A stretch of DNA of 64,000 nt from Porphyrobacter sp. (GTDB lineage Bacteria; Pseudomonadota; Alphaproteobacteria; Sphingomonadales; Sphingomonadaceae): contig JAPZRO010000007.1 of NCBI GenBank assembly GCA_027531395.1, positions 1-64,000 on the forward strand, read 5' to 3'. The notes under the pieces are model-generated. The model did not search any database, was not told where the DNA came from, and was given only the letters and a program-made list of their open reading frames with translations. This document shows, piece after piece, positions 53,914 through 63,291 of this stretch (positions are counted from its first letter, which is position 1; the number at the start of each line of letters is the position of its first letter). A program made the translations under genes and the position numbers.

Positions 53914-54693
53914 ATGCCTCGGGGCATGGCGCTGTTCGAGGCCCTCGTTGTTGCCCATGTCATCACCGGTGCGGTGGGGCTGACGGCGTTCTGGGGACCG
54001 ATCGTCACCCGCAAGGGTGCTGCCAACCACCGCAAATGGGGCAAGGCTGCGTGCTACGGCTTCCTCGGCGCGGGCAGCCTTGCGATCGCCATGGCGCTGC
54101 TCTCGCTCTACGGGCCGGAACACCGTCACCCCGAAGTCACCGATCGCGCGCTGTTCGACGGGCTGTTCGGGTGGATGATGCTCTACCTCGGCGTCCTCAC
54201 GATCGGCTTTGTCGACTATGGCCTCGCGGTGGTGAAGCACAGCCGCAAGCGGCAGATGCTGCGCGCCGCGCGTTATCAGGGCGTGATCGCGGCGGTGGTG
54301 ATCTCGGGCGGCTATTGCGGGTTCTACGGGTTCGGGGTCGGGCATCCGCTGATGGTGCTGGTGGCCTTCATCGGCATCGCCGCGATGCTGATCCAGCAGC
54401 GCTACATCTGGCGGAGCACCGACTTTCCGCGCGGCACCCACATCGGCGAACATTTCCGCGCGCTGATCGGGATGGGCATCTCGGCCTATACCGCCTTCCT
54501 GTCGGTCGGGCTGATCCGCATGGTGCCCGAACACGTGTTCAACCCGGCGATCTGGGCTGGCCCGAGCGTGATCGGGGTGAGCCTGATCCTCTACTTCACG
54601 GTGAAGGGCAAACAGCGCCCGGCCAGCGCGAAAGCCTCAGGCCTGCACCCACATCCGCAGCAGGTTGGCGATGGTCTTGTCGAGCGTCAGTAG
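53914..54693 (+). CDS. Multi-pass membrane protein, DUF2306-like
   Basis: 259 residues with about seven transmembrane segments. The N-terminal VAHVITGAVGLTAFWGPIVTRKGAANHRKWGKAACYGFLGAG resembles the GxxxLHRxxGR-type start of DUF2306 proteins, of unknown function. An ATG at 53926 is an alternative start. Its last 57 bases overlap the end of the convergent dioxygenase gene, so its final 18 residues are antisense to that protein and may be dispensable. Confidence 0.65.
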   Translation: MPRGMALFEALVVAHVITGAVGLTAFWGPIVTRKGAANHRKWGKAACYGFLGAGSLAIAMALLSLYGPEHRHPEVTDRALFDGLFGWMMLYLGVLTIGFVDYGLAVVKHSRKRQMLRAARYQGVIAAVVISGGYCGFYGFGVGHPLMVLVAFIGIAAMLIQQRYIWRSTDFPRGTHIGEHFRALIGMGISAYTAFLSVGLIRMVPEHVFNPAIWAGPSVIGVSLILYFTVKGKQRPASAKASGLHPHPQQVGDGLVERQ

Positions 54694-55314
54694 CTCGGCC
54701 GACTGGCTGGGGAGCTGACGCCGCAGCGAAGAGCGCAGGTTTTCCAGATCGAACAGCATCTCGCGCCGCATTCCATCGGCGATCATGCTCTCGATCCAGC
54801 CGATGCACACGATCCGCTCGCCGCGCGTGACGGGCCGCACCTCGTGGATGCTGCCCGAGGGGTAGAGCACCAGATGCCCCGCCTCGCCCTTCACTTCCTG
54901 CGTCATGCCGGCGGTGTGCACCACCAGTTCGCCGCCCTCGTATTGGTCCGGCGGAGTGAGGAACAGGGTGAAGGACAGATCGGTGCGCACCCGGCCCGCG
55001 CCCTTGCCCATCAGCGCATTGTCGACATGGGGGCCGTAATGGCCGCCATCGGCGGTCTTGCTGATGATCAGCGGCGAGAAGCGGCGCGGCTGCGCGGCGG
55101 CCTTGAGCACGGGGTTCTCGGCGATCAGCGGCAGCAGCTCGTCCGCCAGGCGCCGTCCGGCGGTGCTGTCCATCGCCGCCTGCAGGTTGCGCTTGACCTC
55201 GCGCGCCACCGCGCCCGCCGTCTCGCGCCCGTCGCGCCAATCGAGCAGGGCGATCCGCTCGGCCAGCGCGGCGAGGTGTTCGGCATCGTGGATGGCGTTG
55301 ATGACAAGCAGCAT
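54637..55314 (-). CDS. piuC: Fe(II)/2-oxoglutarate-type dioxygenase, PiuC/YbiX family (PKHD-type hydroxylase)
   Basis: 225 residues. Iron-binding HxD...H with His96 and Asp98 (HYGPHVDNAL) and His157 (SGSIHEVRPVTRGER), and Arg167 to bind 2-oxoglutarate. YbiX/PiuC proteins are encoded with TonB siderophore receptors and are iron-regulated. Here the gene shares a strand with DUF6607 and a heme-type receptor, ending the likely iron group. The C-terminal part beyond the barrel (residues 190-225) is helical. Confidence 0.92.
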   Translation of the reverse strand: MLLVINAIHDAEHLAALAERIALLDWRDGRETAGAVAREVKRNLQAAMDSTAGRRLADELLPLIAENPVLKAAAQPRRFSPLIISKTADGGHYGPHVDNALMGKGAGRVRTDLSFTLFLTPPDQYEGGELVVHTAGMTQEVKGEAGHLVLYPSGSIHEVRPVTRGERIVCIGWIESMIADGMRREMLFDLENLRSSLRRQLPSQSAELLTLDKTIANLLRMWVQA

Positions 55315-55380
55315 GGCGCGTGATGTAGCGCCGGGCGCGCCCGGAGGGAAGCGCGCCCGACGGGGGGTGCAAGGGCAGGA

Positions 55381-56385
55381 CTAGCCGCCCTTGCCGGACG
55401 TGCCTTCCTCGATCAGCGCCAGCGCCTTGGCGCTCGCGGCCCCGGGGGTTTCCTTGCCGTCCTTGATCGCGTCGGCGAGCGTCATCAGCCGGTCGGCGAT
55501 GGTGGTGCCGGCGCTCGCCTCCTGCGCGATGCGGATGCCGCCATGGGCCGCGGCGACCTCGCCCCACTTGCCGCGCACCGCGTCCCAGTAGCCCCTGGTC
55601 TTTTCCCAGTAGGTCTCGGCCGCCGCGACATTGTAGCCGTTGAAGCGCTCATAGGTGTTGAGCACGTATTCCTGCACCACGGGCTTCGCCTCGCCGCCCT
55701 CGGCAGGGGTGACCATCTTGGTATTGTCCTGCCAGTGGATCCAGCCGGTCGGGGTCAGCTGGTGGCGGTTGATGCCCATGTAGTGATCATAGACGGGATT
55801 GCGGATCGCATCGCGCCGCGCGAGCGGGCGGGCGGTCCAGTTCGAGCGCCAGCGGCGGATGCCGTGGGTGGTCTCCCACTCGCCCCACCCGGCATAGCGC
55901 GGGCTGTCATCGACCTGCCAGACGGTCTGAGACCAGCGCCCCGCGCGCATCTTTTCAGGGACAGCCTGCCATTCCCAGCTGTCGCCGCCCTTGAACACGA
56001 GGATCTTCTCCGGCTGATATTCCCAGTCCTGCCGCCAGTGCTTGACGACATAGGGGTTGGCCTCGTCGCCGGTGACCAGCAGGTGCTGGAGCACGATGCG
56101 GGTGCCGGTGTCCTCGATCACGCGGACGCTTTCGTAGCCGCCCGAAATCTTGCGCTCCAGCGGCGTATAGCCTTCCATCCAGGGGGTGGATTCCTGCATG
56201 TCGAAGGTCACCTTGAAGTCGCCCGCCATGGCGAGGATGGTCTTGCGATCCTCCTCGAAGGCAGCCTTGGCGGCCTCGGCGGATTGGACGATGGGGCCGT
56301 CGGCCAGCGCAGGGGTGGCAGGCACGGCGGCCAGCGCGAGGGCGGCGAGGCCGGATGCGAACAAGGTCTTGGTCAGTCGGGTCAT
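55381..56385 (-). CDS. DUF6607 family secreted protein
   Basis: 334 residues with a signal peptide (ending PALA, about residue 28) and a conserved beta-rich core: AGDFKVTFDMQESTPWMEGYTPLERKISGGYESV, WRQDWEYQPEKILVFKGGDSWEW, WGEWETTHGIRRWRSNWTARPLARR. The DUF6607 family is found with heme or iron receptors in Sphingomonadales. Function unknown. It starts just after the heme receptor gene (20-base gap) on the same strand. ATG at 56385 is favoured over 56508. Confidence 0.88.
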   Translation of the reverse strand: MTRLTKTLFASGLAALALAAVPATPALADGPIVQSAEAAKAAFEEDRKTILAMAGDFKVTFDMQESTPWMEGYTPLERKISGGYESVRVIEDTGTRIVLQHLLVTGDEANPYVVKHWRQDWEYQPEKILVFKGGDSWEWQAVPEKMRAGRWSQTVWQVDDSPRYAGWGEWETTHGIRRWRSNWTARPLARRDAIRNPVYDHYMGINRHQLTPTGWIHWQDNTKMVTPAEGGEAKPVVQEYVLNTYERFNGYNVAAAETYWEKTRGYWDAVRGKWGEVAAAHGGIRIAQEASAGTTIADRLMTLADAIKDGKETPGAASAKALALIEEGTSGKGG

Positions 56386-56405
56386 GGGTCGTCCTCCTTG
56401 CGGGT

Positions 56406-58658
56406 CTAGAAGCGGTAGCTGGCCGAGATGCTCAAGTTTCGGCCCGGGCGGGTGAAGGCGTCGAGGATGCCCGCGTCCGCGACGCGCAGGCCGCGCATGT
56501 CGGACCACAGTGCGTATCGCTCGTCGGTCAGGTTGAAGAGGCCGGCGCGCAGTTTGAGCCGGTCGGTCACCGCCACGAAGGCGGTGAGATCGAGGATGGT
56601 CGAGGCTTCGGGCCGCATGAACAGCTCGCTGCCGTTGGCCGCGCGTTCGACCTCGCCCGCTTCTTTGCGGCCATTGTGGGTGACGATGACCTCGCCCCCG
56701 AACCGCCCGGCCGGATCGCGGTAGCCGACGCCGGCGACGACGTTGAACGGATCAATCGTGTCGAGCGGCACGCGCGCGCCGCCGGGGTTGATGATATCGC
56801 CATTGGCATAGGCCAGTGCGAGGCGCGCGTTCCAGCCGCTCTCCAGCTTCATTTCGGCGCGGGCTTCCAGCCCTTCGATCTCGACCGCGTTGAAGTTGAC
56901 GAACTGGAAGATCGCCGGGTTCTGCGGGGTGAAGCCGCCGCGCACCACCTGCTGGCTGATGAAGTTGTCATAGTCCCCGCGAAAGCCGGTGACCTGCAAC
57001 GAGAACACATCGCCGACATAGCGCGCGCCCACCTCCCAGCTCTCGCTGGTCTCCGGGCGAAGGTCGGGATTGGGGATCGAGGTGTAGCCGCCCGCAATGA
57101 ATTCGAAGAAGTTGTTCACTTGGGCAGGCGTGGGCGCGAGGAAGCCCTGTGCGTAGTTGCCGAAAAGGAAAACATCGGGGGCAAGCTTCAGCGTCGCGCC
57201 GAACTTGGGGCTGAGGCGGCTGTCGCTCTGGCCTTGCGGCGTGAAGGTGGTGAGCAGCGGATCATCGGTCGGGTTGAGGTCGTAGAAGTCGAAGCGGAGC
57301 GCGGGGAACAGCGTCAGCGTGCCATCGAACAGAAAGATCTCGTCGGCGAGGAAGATGCCGCCGAGGGTAAAGTCGGTGACCGGGAAGGCGCGGGTCGGGA
57401 AGCTTTCGCCGCGGCCCGGGAAGGTGCCGTCGCGCAGGCCTTCCTGCCGGGTCCAGCTGACATCCCCGCCCAACGCGATGCGGTGTTCGGTGCCGCCGAG
57501 CGAGAAGGAGGAACGCGTCTCGCCGGCCACCCCGTAGACGCGGTTTTCGAAGGTGTTGAGCCGCTCGCGATCAGGCGCGGGCGTGGCGGTAAGGCTGGTG
57601 CGTTCCTCGAAGGCGAACTGGCGGTCGTCCGCGTCCTGCCAGTAGGCGGCGAGCGAGGCGTATTCGACCGCATCGTCGGGGCTGCCATCATAGGTCCAGT
57701 CGAGCGAGACGCGCTTGCGGCTGTTGGTGTCGCGGGCGTTCAGCGCATCGACATTCCACACCGGGTTTGGGCCGAAGGTGAAGGCCGGGCCGAGGCCGGT
57801 GAGCACTTCGGTTTCGACTGCGGTGTCGAGCCATTCCCCGGTCAGACGGATGCGGTGCGGGCCATTGTCCCACACCAGCTTGGCGAGCACGGCGTCGCTC
57901 TCGCCGTCCTGCGGATTGGGCGCGGTGCGGGCCGGGCCGGTGCCGTCATTGGTGCCGCGATTGTCGAGTTCGGCGAAGTCGCGGCGGGTATAGGCGATCA
58001 TCGCCGAGAACTGACCGGTCTGCCCCGCGAGGGTCGCGGTCTGGGCGAATTCATTGTCCTCGCTCGAAAACTGCGAGGTGATGAAGCCACCGATGCTCGC
58101 ATCCTTGATCAGGTCGACCGGATCGGCGGTGACGAAGCTGACCGCGCCTGCCAGCCCGTCGCTGCCATAGAGCGCCGAGGCTGGGCCGCGCAGGATCTCG
58201 ACCTGCTTGACGAGGCCGACATCGGTGAACCCGCCGCGTCCGGCATCCTGCGGGCCGAAGCTGAAGCCCTGCGGGCTGCGGATGCCGTCGACCTGGATCA
58301 GCACGCGGTTGCCGCCGATGCCACGGATGTTGAAGCCCTCGTTGCGGGCGCGCCCCGTTGCCCCGATCGCCGCCCCGAAGCGCGCGGGCCCGCGGCGGAC
58401 GGTGACGCCGGGTTCGAAGCGGACGAGGTCCTTGATGTCGGTGGCGAGCTGGTCGGCGATATCCTCGCTGGTGATGACGGTGACGGTGGCTGGCGCTTCC
58501 TCCTGCAACACGGGGGCGCGGGTGGCGGTGACAGTGATGCGGCCGGTCTGCTGCTGGCTTTCCGCTTCGGATTCGGCGGAGAGATTTTCGGCCGCCACAG
58601 TGGGCGCGAGCAGCGCCAGCGGGGCGGCGGAGAGGGCAAGGCGATGGATCAGAGACAC
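56406..58658 (-). CDS. TonB-dependent receptor, hemoglobin/heme type
   Basis: About 750 residues: signal peptide ending AVAA-like (near residue 22), plug domain with RITVTATRAPVLQEEAPATVTVITSEDIAD, VLIQVDGIRSPQGFSFG and EILRGPASALYGSDGLAGAVSF, then a barrel with NPDLRPETSESWEVGARYV and terminal SASYRF. This is the hemoglobin/transferrin/lactoferrin receptor family. It supplies iron by importing heme or a heme protein's heme. The frame is open to a TTG at 58724, but a GTG at 58658 follows AGGAAG at normal spacing and is preferred. A Fur-like palindrome lies at 58731-58753. Confidence 0.92.
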   Translation of the reverse strand: MSLIHRLALSAAPLALLAPTVAAENLSAESEAESQQQTGRITVTATRAPVLQEEAPATVTVITSEDIADQLATDIKDLVRFEPGVTVRRGPARFGAAIGATGRARNEGFNIRGIGGNRVLIQVDGIRSPQGFSFGPQDAGRGGFTDVGLVKQVEILRGPASALYGSDGLAGAVSFVTADPVDLIKDASIGGFITSQFSSEDNEFAQTATLAGQTGQFSAMIAYTRRDFAELDNRGTNDGTGPARTAPNPQDGESDAVLAKLVWDNGPHRIRLTGEWLDTAVETEVLTGLGPAFTFGPNPVWNVDALNARDTNSRKRVSLDWTYDGSPDDAVEYASLAAYWQDADDRQFAFEERTSLTATPAPDRERLNTFENRVYGVAGETRSSFSLGGTEHRIALGGDVSWTRQEGLRDGTFPGRGESFPTRAFPVTDFTLGGIFLADEIFLFDGTLTLFPALRFDFYDLNPTDDPLLTTFTPQGQSDSRLSPKFGATLKLAPDVFLFGNYAQGFLAPTPAQVNNFFEFIAGGYTSIPNPDLRPETSESWEVGARYVGDVFSLQVTGFRGDYDNFISQQVVRGGFTPQNPAIFQFVNFNAVEIEGLEARAEMKLESGWNARLALAYANGDIINPGGARVPLDTIDPFNVVAGVGYRDPAGRFGGEVIVTHNGRKEAGEVERAANGSELFMRPEASTILDLTAFVAVTDRLKLRAGLFNLTDERYALWSDMRGLRVADAGILDAFTRPGRNLSISASYRF

Positions 58659-58730
58659 GCGGAGGGCTTCCTGCTGGAGAGGGAGGAACGCCGCGTTTGT
58701 GACCTTATTAAGAATGAGAGTCAATATGAT

Positions 58731-58753
58731 TTGCGAATGGGAATCACTCGCAA
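58731..58753. promoter_or_regulatory. Fur-like iron box upstream of the heme receptor
   Basis: TTGCGA-N11-TCGCAA, whose centre ATGGGAATCACT resembles the GATAATGATAATCATTATC-type consensus of Fur sites. It lies between the receptor gene (minus strand) and the TetR gene, about 73 bases upstream of the GTG at 58658. Iron control of receptor, DUF6607 and PiuC by Fur is inferred from this site and the genes. Confidence 0.6.
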
Positions 58754-58817
58754 TAAATGCAACAAGGCGTGCAAGGCCACGCCCGCACGGGGCGGCCTGC
58801 CTTTTTCTTTCCGTAGC

Positions 58818-59471
58818 TTAGCGCTTGAGCACGCCCTCGGCGAGCAGGCGGTTGACCCCGGCGGCGACCGCCTCGGGGCTCTTGTCCGCCCCGCCCCACA
58901 CCACATAGCGCAGGCCAACGAACACGTTCATGCCCATCAGCGCCCAGGCTTCAAGCTCGCCCAGCCCGTCGCGGAACTCGCCGCTAGCGGTGCCGGCCGC
59001 AAGGCGATCGGCGATGCGTGCGGCGATGGTCTCGTAGTGCTGGCGGTAGCTCGCCGGATCGACGAATTCGGCTTCGTCTATGATGCGGTAGATTTCCTTG
59101 TGCTCGGCCGCGAAGCGCAGAAACGCCGCCAGCGCCGCCCGCTCGATCTCCAGCGCGCCCATGCCGTCATGCAGCGCCGAGCGCGCCGAGGTGCGCACCT
59201 TCTCGCTCATGTCGGCGACCAGCGCGCGGAACAGCGCGTCCTTGCTGTCGAAATAGGTGTAGAAGCTGCCCAGCGCCACGCCCGCGCGCCGGGTGATCGA
59301 GCTGACCGAGGCGTCGTGGAACCCCTTCTCGCCGAATTCCTCCGCCGCCGCGTCGAGCAGCTTGCGCAGCGTCCGCCGCCCGCGCTCGGTGCGCGGGGTC
59401 TTGGCGTCGCTGCATGCGGCGTCTTCGACTGCAGATGCGGTTGGGGCCGCGGTGCCCGGACTGTTGCCCAT
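58818..59471 (-). CDS. TetR-family transcriptional regulator
   Basis: 217 residues: disordered N-terminus (residues 1-30), TetR helix-turn-helix (RGRRTLRKLLDAAAEEFGEKGFHDASVSSITRRAGVALGSFYTYFDSKDALFRALV) and an all-helical ligand domain. It is divergent from the TonB receptor at 59.6 kb, with a palindrome at 59529-59551 between them, so it probably controls that receptor. The ligand is unknown. Confidence 0.9.
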   Translation of the reverse strand: MGNSPGTAAPTASAVEDAACSDAKTPRTERGRRTLRKLLDAAAEEFGEKGFHDASVSSITRRAGVALGSFYTYFDSKDALFRALVADMSEKVRTSARSALHDGMGALEIERAALAAFLRFAAEHKEIYRIIDEAEFVDPASYRQHYETIAARIADRLAAGTASGEFRDGLGELEAWALMGMNVFVGLRYVVWGGADKSPEAVAAGVNRLLAEGVLKR

Positions 59472-59528
59472 CAGCTACTCCCTCCACGCTTTCGGTAGGC
59501 TGCGCAAGGGCCGTGCACAAGTCTAAAC

Positions 59529-59551
59529 TTGAAAGGTGGTTCAACTTTCAA
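59529..59551. promoter_or_regulatory. Candidate operator between the TetR gene and the TonB receptor
   Basis: Perfect inverted repeat TTGAAAG (59529-59535) and CTTTCAA (59545-59551) with a 9-base spacer, in the divergent intergenic region. The same spacing as the operator at 46.5 kb; binding by the adjacent TetR is inference. Confidence 0.6.
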
Positions 59552-59592
59552 TATCAGGGGCGGCACATAGGGCCAGGAGAGGAACAGACCCA

Positions 59593-61914
59593 ATGACCAA
59601 GACATTTTGCCGCCGCGCGCTGCTGCTTGCCGGTTGCGCCGGACTTGCCACCTTTGCCGCGCCGGTTGCCGCGCAGGACATGGCGGATGATGCCGCTGCC
59701 GAGGCCTCCGAGGCCGAAGACGGCGTGATCATCGTCACCGCCCGCCGCCGCGAGGAGCGCCTGATCGACGTGCCGCTCTCGGTCACCGCGCTGTCGGGCG
59801 AAGCGCTGGCCCAGCAGGGCGTGCAGGACCTCACCCAGATTGCCCAGCAGGTGCCCAACATCACGCTCGAGGTGAGCCGCGGCACCAACACCACGCTCAC
59901 CGCCTTCATCCGCGGCGTCGGCCAGCAGGACCCGGTTGCCGGCTTCGAAGCGGGCGTCGGCCTCTATATCGACGACGTCTACCTCAACCGCCCGCAGGCC
60001 GCGGTGCTCGACATCTATGACGTCGAGCGGATCGAAGTGCTGCGCGGGCCGCAGGGCACGCTCTACGGGCGCAACACCATCGGCGGCGCGATCAAATATG
60101 TCACCGCCGAACTGCCCGATGAAACCGCGGTCATGGTCCGCGGCACCTATGGCTCCTACGACCAGGCCGACCTGATCGTCTCCGCCTCGACCCCGATCAC
60201 CGACAACCTCAAGATCGGCGCCAGCGGTGCGCGCCTGTCGCGCGGGGGCTTCGGCGACAACCTCACGCTCGGCACCGAGAACTACAACAAGGACGTGTGG
60301 GCCGCGCGCGGCACGATCGAGTTCGAAAGCGGCGGCTTCTCGCTCCGCCTCTCGGGCGACTACGTCAAGGACAACTCCGAGGCGCGGCAGGGCCACCGCT
60401 TCATCCCCGGCCTGCGCAGCGGCGCGCCGGTGCTCGATGACGTGTTTGACACCCGCGCGGGTCTCAACATCGTCGATCAGGAAGTCGAAGCCTATGGCGG
60501 CGCGCTCAACATCGCGATCGAGCTTTCCGACACGCTGACCTTCAAGTCGATCACCGGCTACCGCGAGGACAGCTCCACCACCCCGATCGACTTCGACAGC
60601 CTGCCCGCGATCGACCTCGACGTGCCGGCGATCTACGAGAACGACCAGCTGAGCCAGGAATTCCAGCTGCTCTACGAAAGCGACAAGCTGTCCGGCGTGC
60701 TCGGCTTCTACTATCTCGACGCCAACGCCTTCACCGCCTTCGACGTGGCGCTGTTCACCACGCTGAACGGCCTCACCGCGCAGACGCTGGGCGACGTCAA
60801 CACCAAGACCTGGTCGGTGTTCGGCGACTTCACCTATGATCTGACCGACACGATCAGCATCTCGGCCGGTGGGCGCTACACCCATGACAAGCGTTCGAGC
60901 CGCGTACTGCGCACCACCTTCCTCGGCGGGTTCTCCAACCTGTTCGGCGGCACGGGTGTCGCGGCGGCGGTGACCAGCAATTTCGATGACAGCGCCACCT
61001 TCAAGGACTTCAACCCGCGCGCCTCGATCAGCTGGCAGCCGAACGCAGACCACAACCTCTATTTCACCTATTCGCAGGGCTTCAAGGGCGGCGGCTTCGA
61101 CCCGCGCGGCCAGACCACCGCGTGCCGCAACCCGCGCGGCGGCGCCTGCACGGCGGAAGAGGTGTACGACTTCATGGCCTTCGACCCCGAAACGGTCGAC
61201 AGCTTCGAGCTGGGCTGGAAGGCCTCGCTGCTCGACAACCGCGTGAACATCAGCCTCGCCGCGTTCCACGCGCAATACAAAGATGTGCAGATCCCCGGCT
61301 CGGTCGGCTTCGACGCCAATGGCGACGGGGTGAACGAGAGCTTCATCGGGATCACCTCGAACGCCGCCGATGCCGACGTCAACGGCCTCGAATTCGAAGG
61401 CACCGCGCTGGTCGGCAAGGACTTTGCCGGCGAGGGCAGCCGCTTCAGCATCAACTGGTCGCTGGGCGTGCTCGATGCCAAGTTCAACACCTTCATCGAC
61501 GCCTTCGGCCGCGACGTGGCTGACCAGCGGGTGTTCCAGAACACCCCGGACATCACCGCGCACATGGGCTTCAACATGGGCGTGCCGGTGGCGAGCGGGA
61601 TGATGGACTTCATCGGCCTTGCCTCGCTGCGCTCGGACGCGAGCCAGTTCGAAGTGCCCAACCCCTTCCTCGATCAGGACGGCTTCGTGCTGGTCGATGC
61701 GAGCGTGGTCTACACTGCCGACAGCGGGCTCTATTCGATCGGGCTGCACGGCAAGAACCTGTTCGACAAGGAGTACATCGTCGCCGGCTACAACTTCGTC
61801 GCGGGCGGCGTGGGCGGTGCGCCCTTCGTGCCGACACTCGGCCGCGAAGGCACGCTGACCGGCTTCTACGGCGATCCGCGCCGGATCTTCGTGACCGCGC
61901 AGATCAACTTCTGA
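59593..61914 (+). CDS. TonB-dependent outer-membrane receptor
   Basis: 773 residues: signal peptide (ending PVAAQ, about residue 27), TonB-box-like GVIIVTARRREERL, plug domain (IDVPLSVTALSGEALAQQGVQDL; YIDDVYLNRPQAAVLD; EVLRGPQGTLYGRNTIGGAIKYV) and a barrel ending in Phe (TAQINF). Likely imports a hydrophobic or aromatic compound or siderophore; the substrate cannot be deduced. ATG at 59593 with AGGAGAGGAAC upstream; the frame to 59536 precedes the signal peptide. Divergent from the TetR gene. Confidence 0.92.
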   Translation: MTKTFCRRALLLAGCAGLATFAAPVAAQDMADDAAAEASEAEDGVIIVTARRREERLIDVPLSVTALSGEALAQQGVQDLTQIAQQVPNITLEVSRGTNTTLTAFIRGVGQQDPVAGFEAGVGLYIDDVYLNRPQAAVLDIYDVERIEVLRGPQGTLYGRNTIGGAIKYVTAELPDETAVMVRGTYGSYDQADLIVSASTPITDNLKIGASGARLSRGGFGDNLTLGTENYNKDVWAARGTIEFESGGFSLRLSGDYVKDNSEARQGHRFIPGLRSGAPVLDDVFDTRAGLNIVDQEVEAYGGALNIAIELSDTLTFKSITGYREDSSTTPIDFDSLPAIDLDVPAIYENDQLSQEFQLLYESDKLSGVLGFYYLDANAFTAFDVALFTTLNGLTAQTLGDVNTKTWSVFGDFTYDLTDTISISAGGRYTHDKRSSRVLRTTFLGGFSNLFGGTGVAAAVTSNFDDSATFKDFNPRASISWQPNADHNLYFTYSQGFKGGGFDPRGQTTACRNPRGGACTAEEVYDFMAFDPETVDSFELGWKASLLDNRVNISLAAFHAQYKDVQIPGSVGFDANGDGVNESFIGITSNAADADVNGLEFEGTALVGKDFAGEGSRFSINWSLGVLDAKFNTFIDAFGRDVADQRVFQNTPDITAHMGFNMGVPVASGMMDFIGLASLRSDASQFEVPNPFLDQDGFVLVDASVVYTADSGLYSIGLHGKNLFDKEYIVAGYNFVAGGVGGAPFVPTLGREGTLTGFYGDPRRIFVTAQINF

Positions 61915-61924
61915 TGACCTCCCC

Positions 61925-61964
61925 GAAGGGGCGGCGGCCTCTCGCAAACCACCGCCGCCCCTTC
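61925..61964 (+). terminator. Terminator-like hairpin after the TonB receptor
   Basis: Perfect 13-bp stem (61925-61937 with 61952-61964), 14-base loop, 10 bases past the receptor stop; the following tract is C/T-rich rather than pure T. Confidence 0.7.
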
Positions 61965-62010
61965 TCTCCCCCCTTCCCTTGAAGGGGCCAAGCGGGCATA
62001 GGCCCGTGCC

Positions 62011-63291
62011 ATGCACGACATCCGCTTCATCCGCGAAAACCCGGAAGATTTCGACGCCGCTCTGGCCCGCCGCGGGCTGGAGCCGCTGGCCGCCAGCCTG
62101 ATCGCGCTCGACGAGGAGCGCCGCGCAGCGGTGACCGAGGTGCAGGTGGCCCAGAGCCGCCGCAATGAGGCCTCCAAGCTGATCGGCGCGGCGATGGCCA
62201 AGGGCGACCGCGAGGAGGCCGAGGCGATCAAGGCCGAAGTCGCCGCGCTCAAGGACGCAATGCCCGCGCTCGAAGCCCGCGCCGATGCGCTGGCGGCGGA
62301 CCTCAAGGGAAGGCTCGAGATCATCCCCAACCTCCCCGGCGCGGACGTTCCCGACGGCGCGGGCGAGGAAGACAACCGCGTCGAAAGCGAATGGGGCACC
62401 AAGCGCACCTTCGACTTCACACCCCGCGAACACGCCGACATTGCCCCGGCACTCGGCATGGATTTCGAGACCGGCGCGCGGCTCTCCGGTGCCCGCTTCA
62501 CGTTCCTGCGGGGCGGGATGGCGCGCCTGCACCGCGCGCTCGGCCAGTTCATGCTCGACGTGCAGACCCGCGAGCACGGCTACGCCGAATGCAACCCGCC
62601 GGTGCTGGTGGGCGATGATGCCATGTATGGGACGGACAAGCTGCCGAAGTTCGCCGAGGACAGCTTCTGCACCACCAATGGCCGCTGGCTGATCCCCACC
62701 TCGGAAGTCAGCCTCACCGCCAGCGTCATGGGCGAGCTGCTCGACGAGGCCGCGCTGCCGATGCGCCTCACCGCGCTGACCCTGTGCTTCCGCTCTGAAG
62801 CGGGCGCGGCGGGGAAGGATACGCGCGGGTTCATCCGCCAGCACCAGTTCGAAAAGTGCGAGCTCGTCTCCATCGTGCGCCCCGAGGATAGCGAGGCCGA
62901 GCACCAGCGCATGGTCCGCGCCGCCGAGACCATCCTCGAGCGCCTGAACCTGCCCTATCGCAAGCTCCTGCTGTGCACCGGCGACATGGGCTTCGGCGCG
63001 CGCAAGACCTATGATCTGGAGGTCTGGCTCCCAGGGCAAGGCGCCTTCCGCGAGATCAGCTCGTGTTCCAACACCGGCGACTTCCAGGCCCGCCGCATGA
63101 ACACCCGCTACCGCGTCGCGGGCGAGAAGAAGACCGAATTCGTCCACACCCTCAACGGCTCGGGCTTGGCGGTCGGGCGGACGCTGGTGGCGGTGATCGA
63201 GAACTACCAGAACGCCGACGGCTCGGTGACCGTGCCTGACGCATTGCTGCCCTACATGGGCGGCGTGACCAGGCTGGAGCCGCTCGCCTGA
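62011..63291 (+). CDS. serS: Seryl-tRNA synthetase
   Basis: 426 residues. N-terminal coiled-coil arm (residues about 25-110, from [19 protein letters not shown]) that grips tRNA-Ser, then the class II catalytic core with motif 2 ([26 protein letters not shown]) and motif 3 ([16 protein letters not shown]). It charges tRNA-Ser (and tRNA-Sec) with serine in the cytoplasm. The stop overlaps the ATG of surE (TGATG), so translation is coupled. Confidence 0.98.
   Translation: MHDIRFIRENPEDFDAALARRGLEPLAASLIALDEERRAAVTEVQVAQSRRNEASKLIGAAMAKGDREEAEAIKAEVAALKDAMPALEARADALAADLKGRLEIIPNLPGADVPDGAGEEDNRVESEWGTKRTFDFTPREHADIAPALGMDFETGARLSGARFTFLRGGMARLHRALGQFMLDVQTREHGYAECNPPVLVGDDAMYGTDKLPKFAEDSFCTTNGRWLIPTSEVSLTASVMGELLDEAALPMRLTALTLCFRSEAGAAGKDTRGFIRQHQFEKCELVSIVRPEDSEAEHQRMVRAAETILERLNLPYRKLLLCTGDMGFGARKTYDLEVWLPGQGAFREISSCSNTGDFQARRMNTRYRVAGEKKTEFVHTLNGSGLAVGRTLVAVIENYQNADGSVTVPDALLPYMGGVTRLEPLA

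Noticed and set aside
54529..54540. Palindrome GAACACGTGTTC as another parS-like site
   Set aside because: Shares only the CACGTG centre, lies within a coding sequence and departs from the parS consensus.
56355..59498. A plus-strand open frame of over 1000 codons antisense to the heme receptor and TetR genes
   Set aside because: Antisense shadow of recognised genes, with Arg/Gly/Ala/Glu-rich composition and no family resemblance.
59554..63147. A minus-strand open frame of nearly 1200 codons antisense to the TonB receptor and serS
   Set aside because: Frame-shadow of high-GC genes: it covers two well-recognised genes and its translation is low-complexity with no domain.
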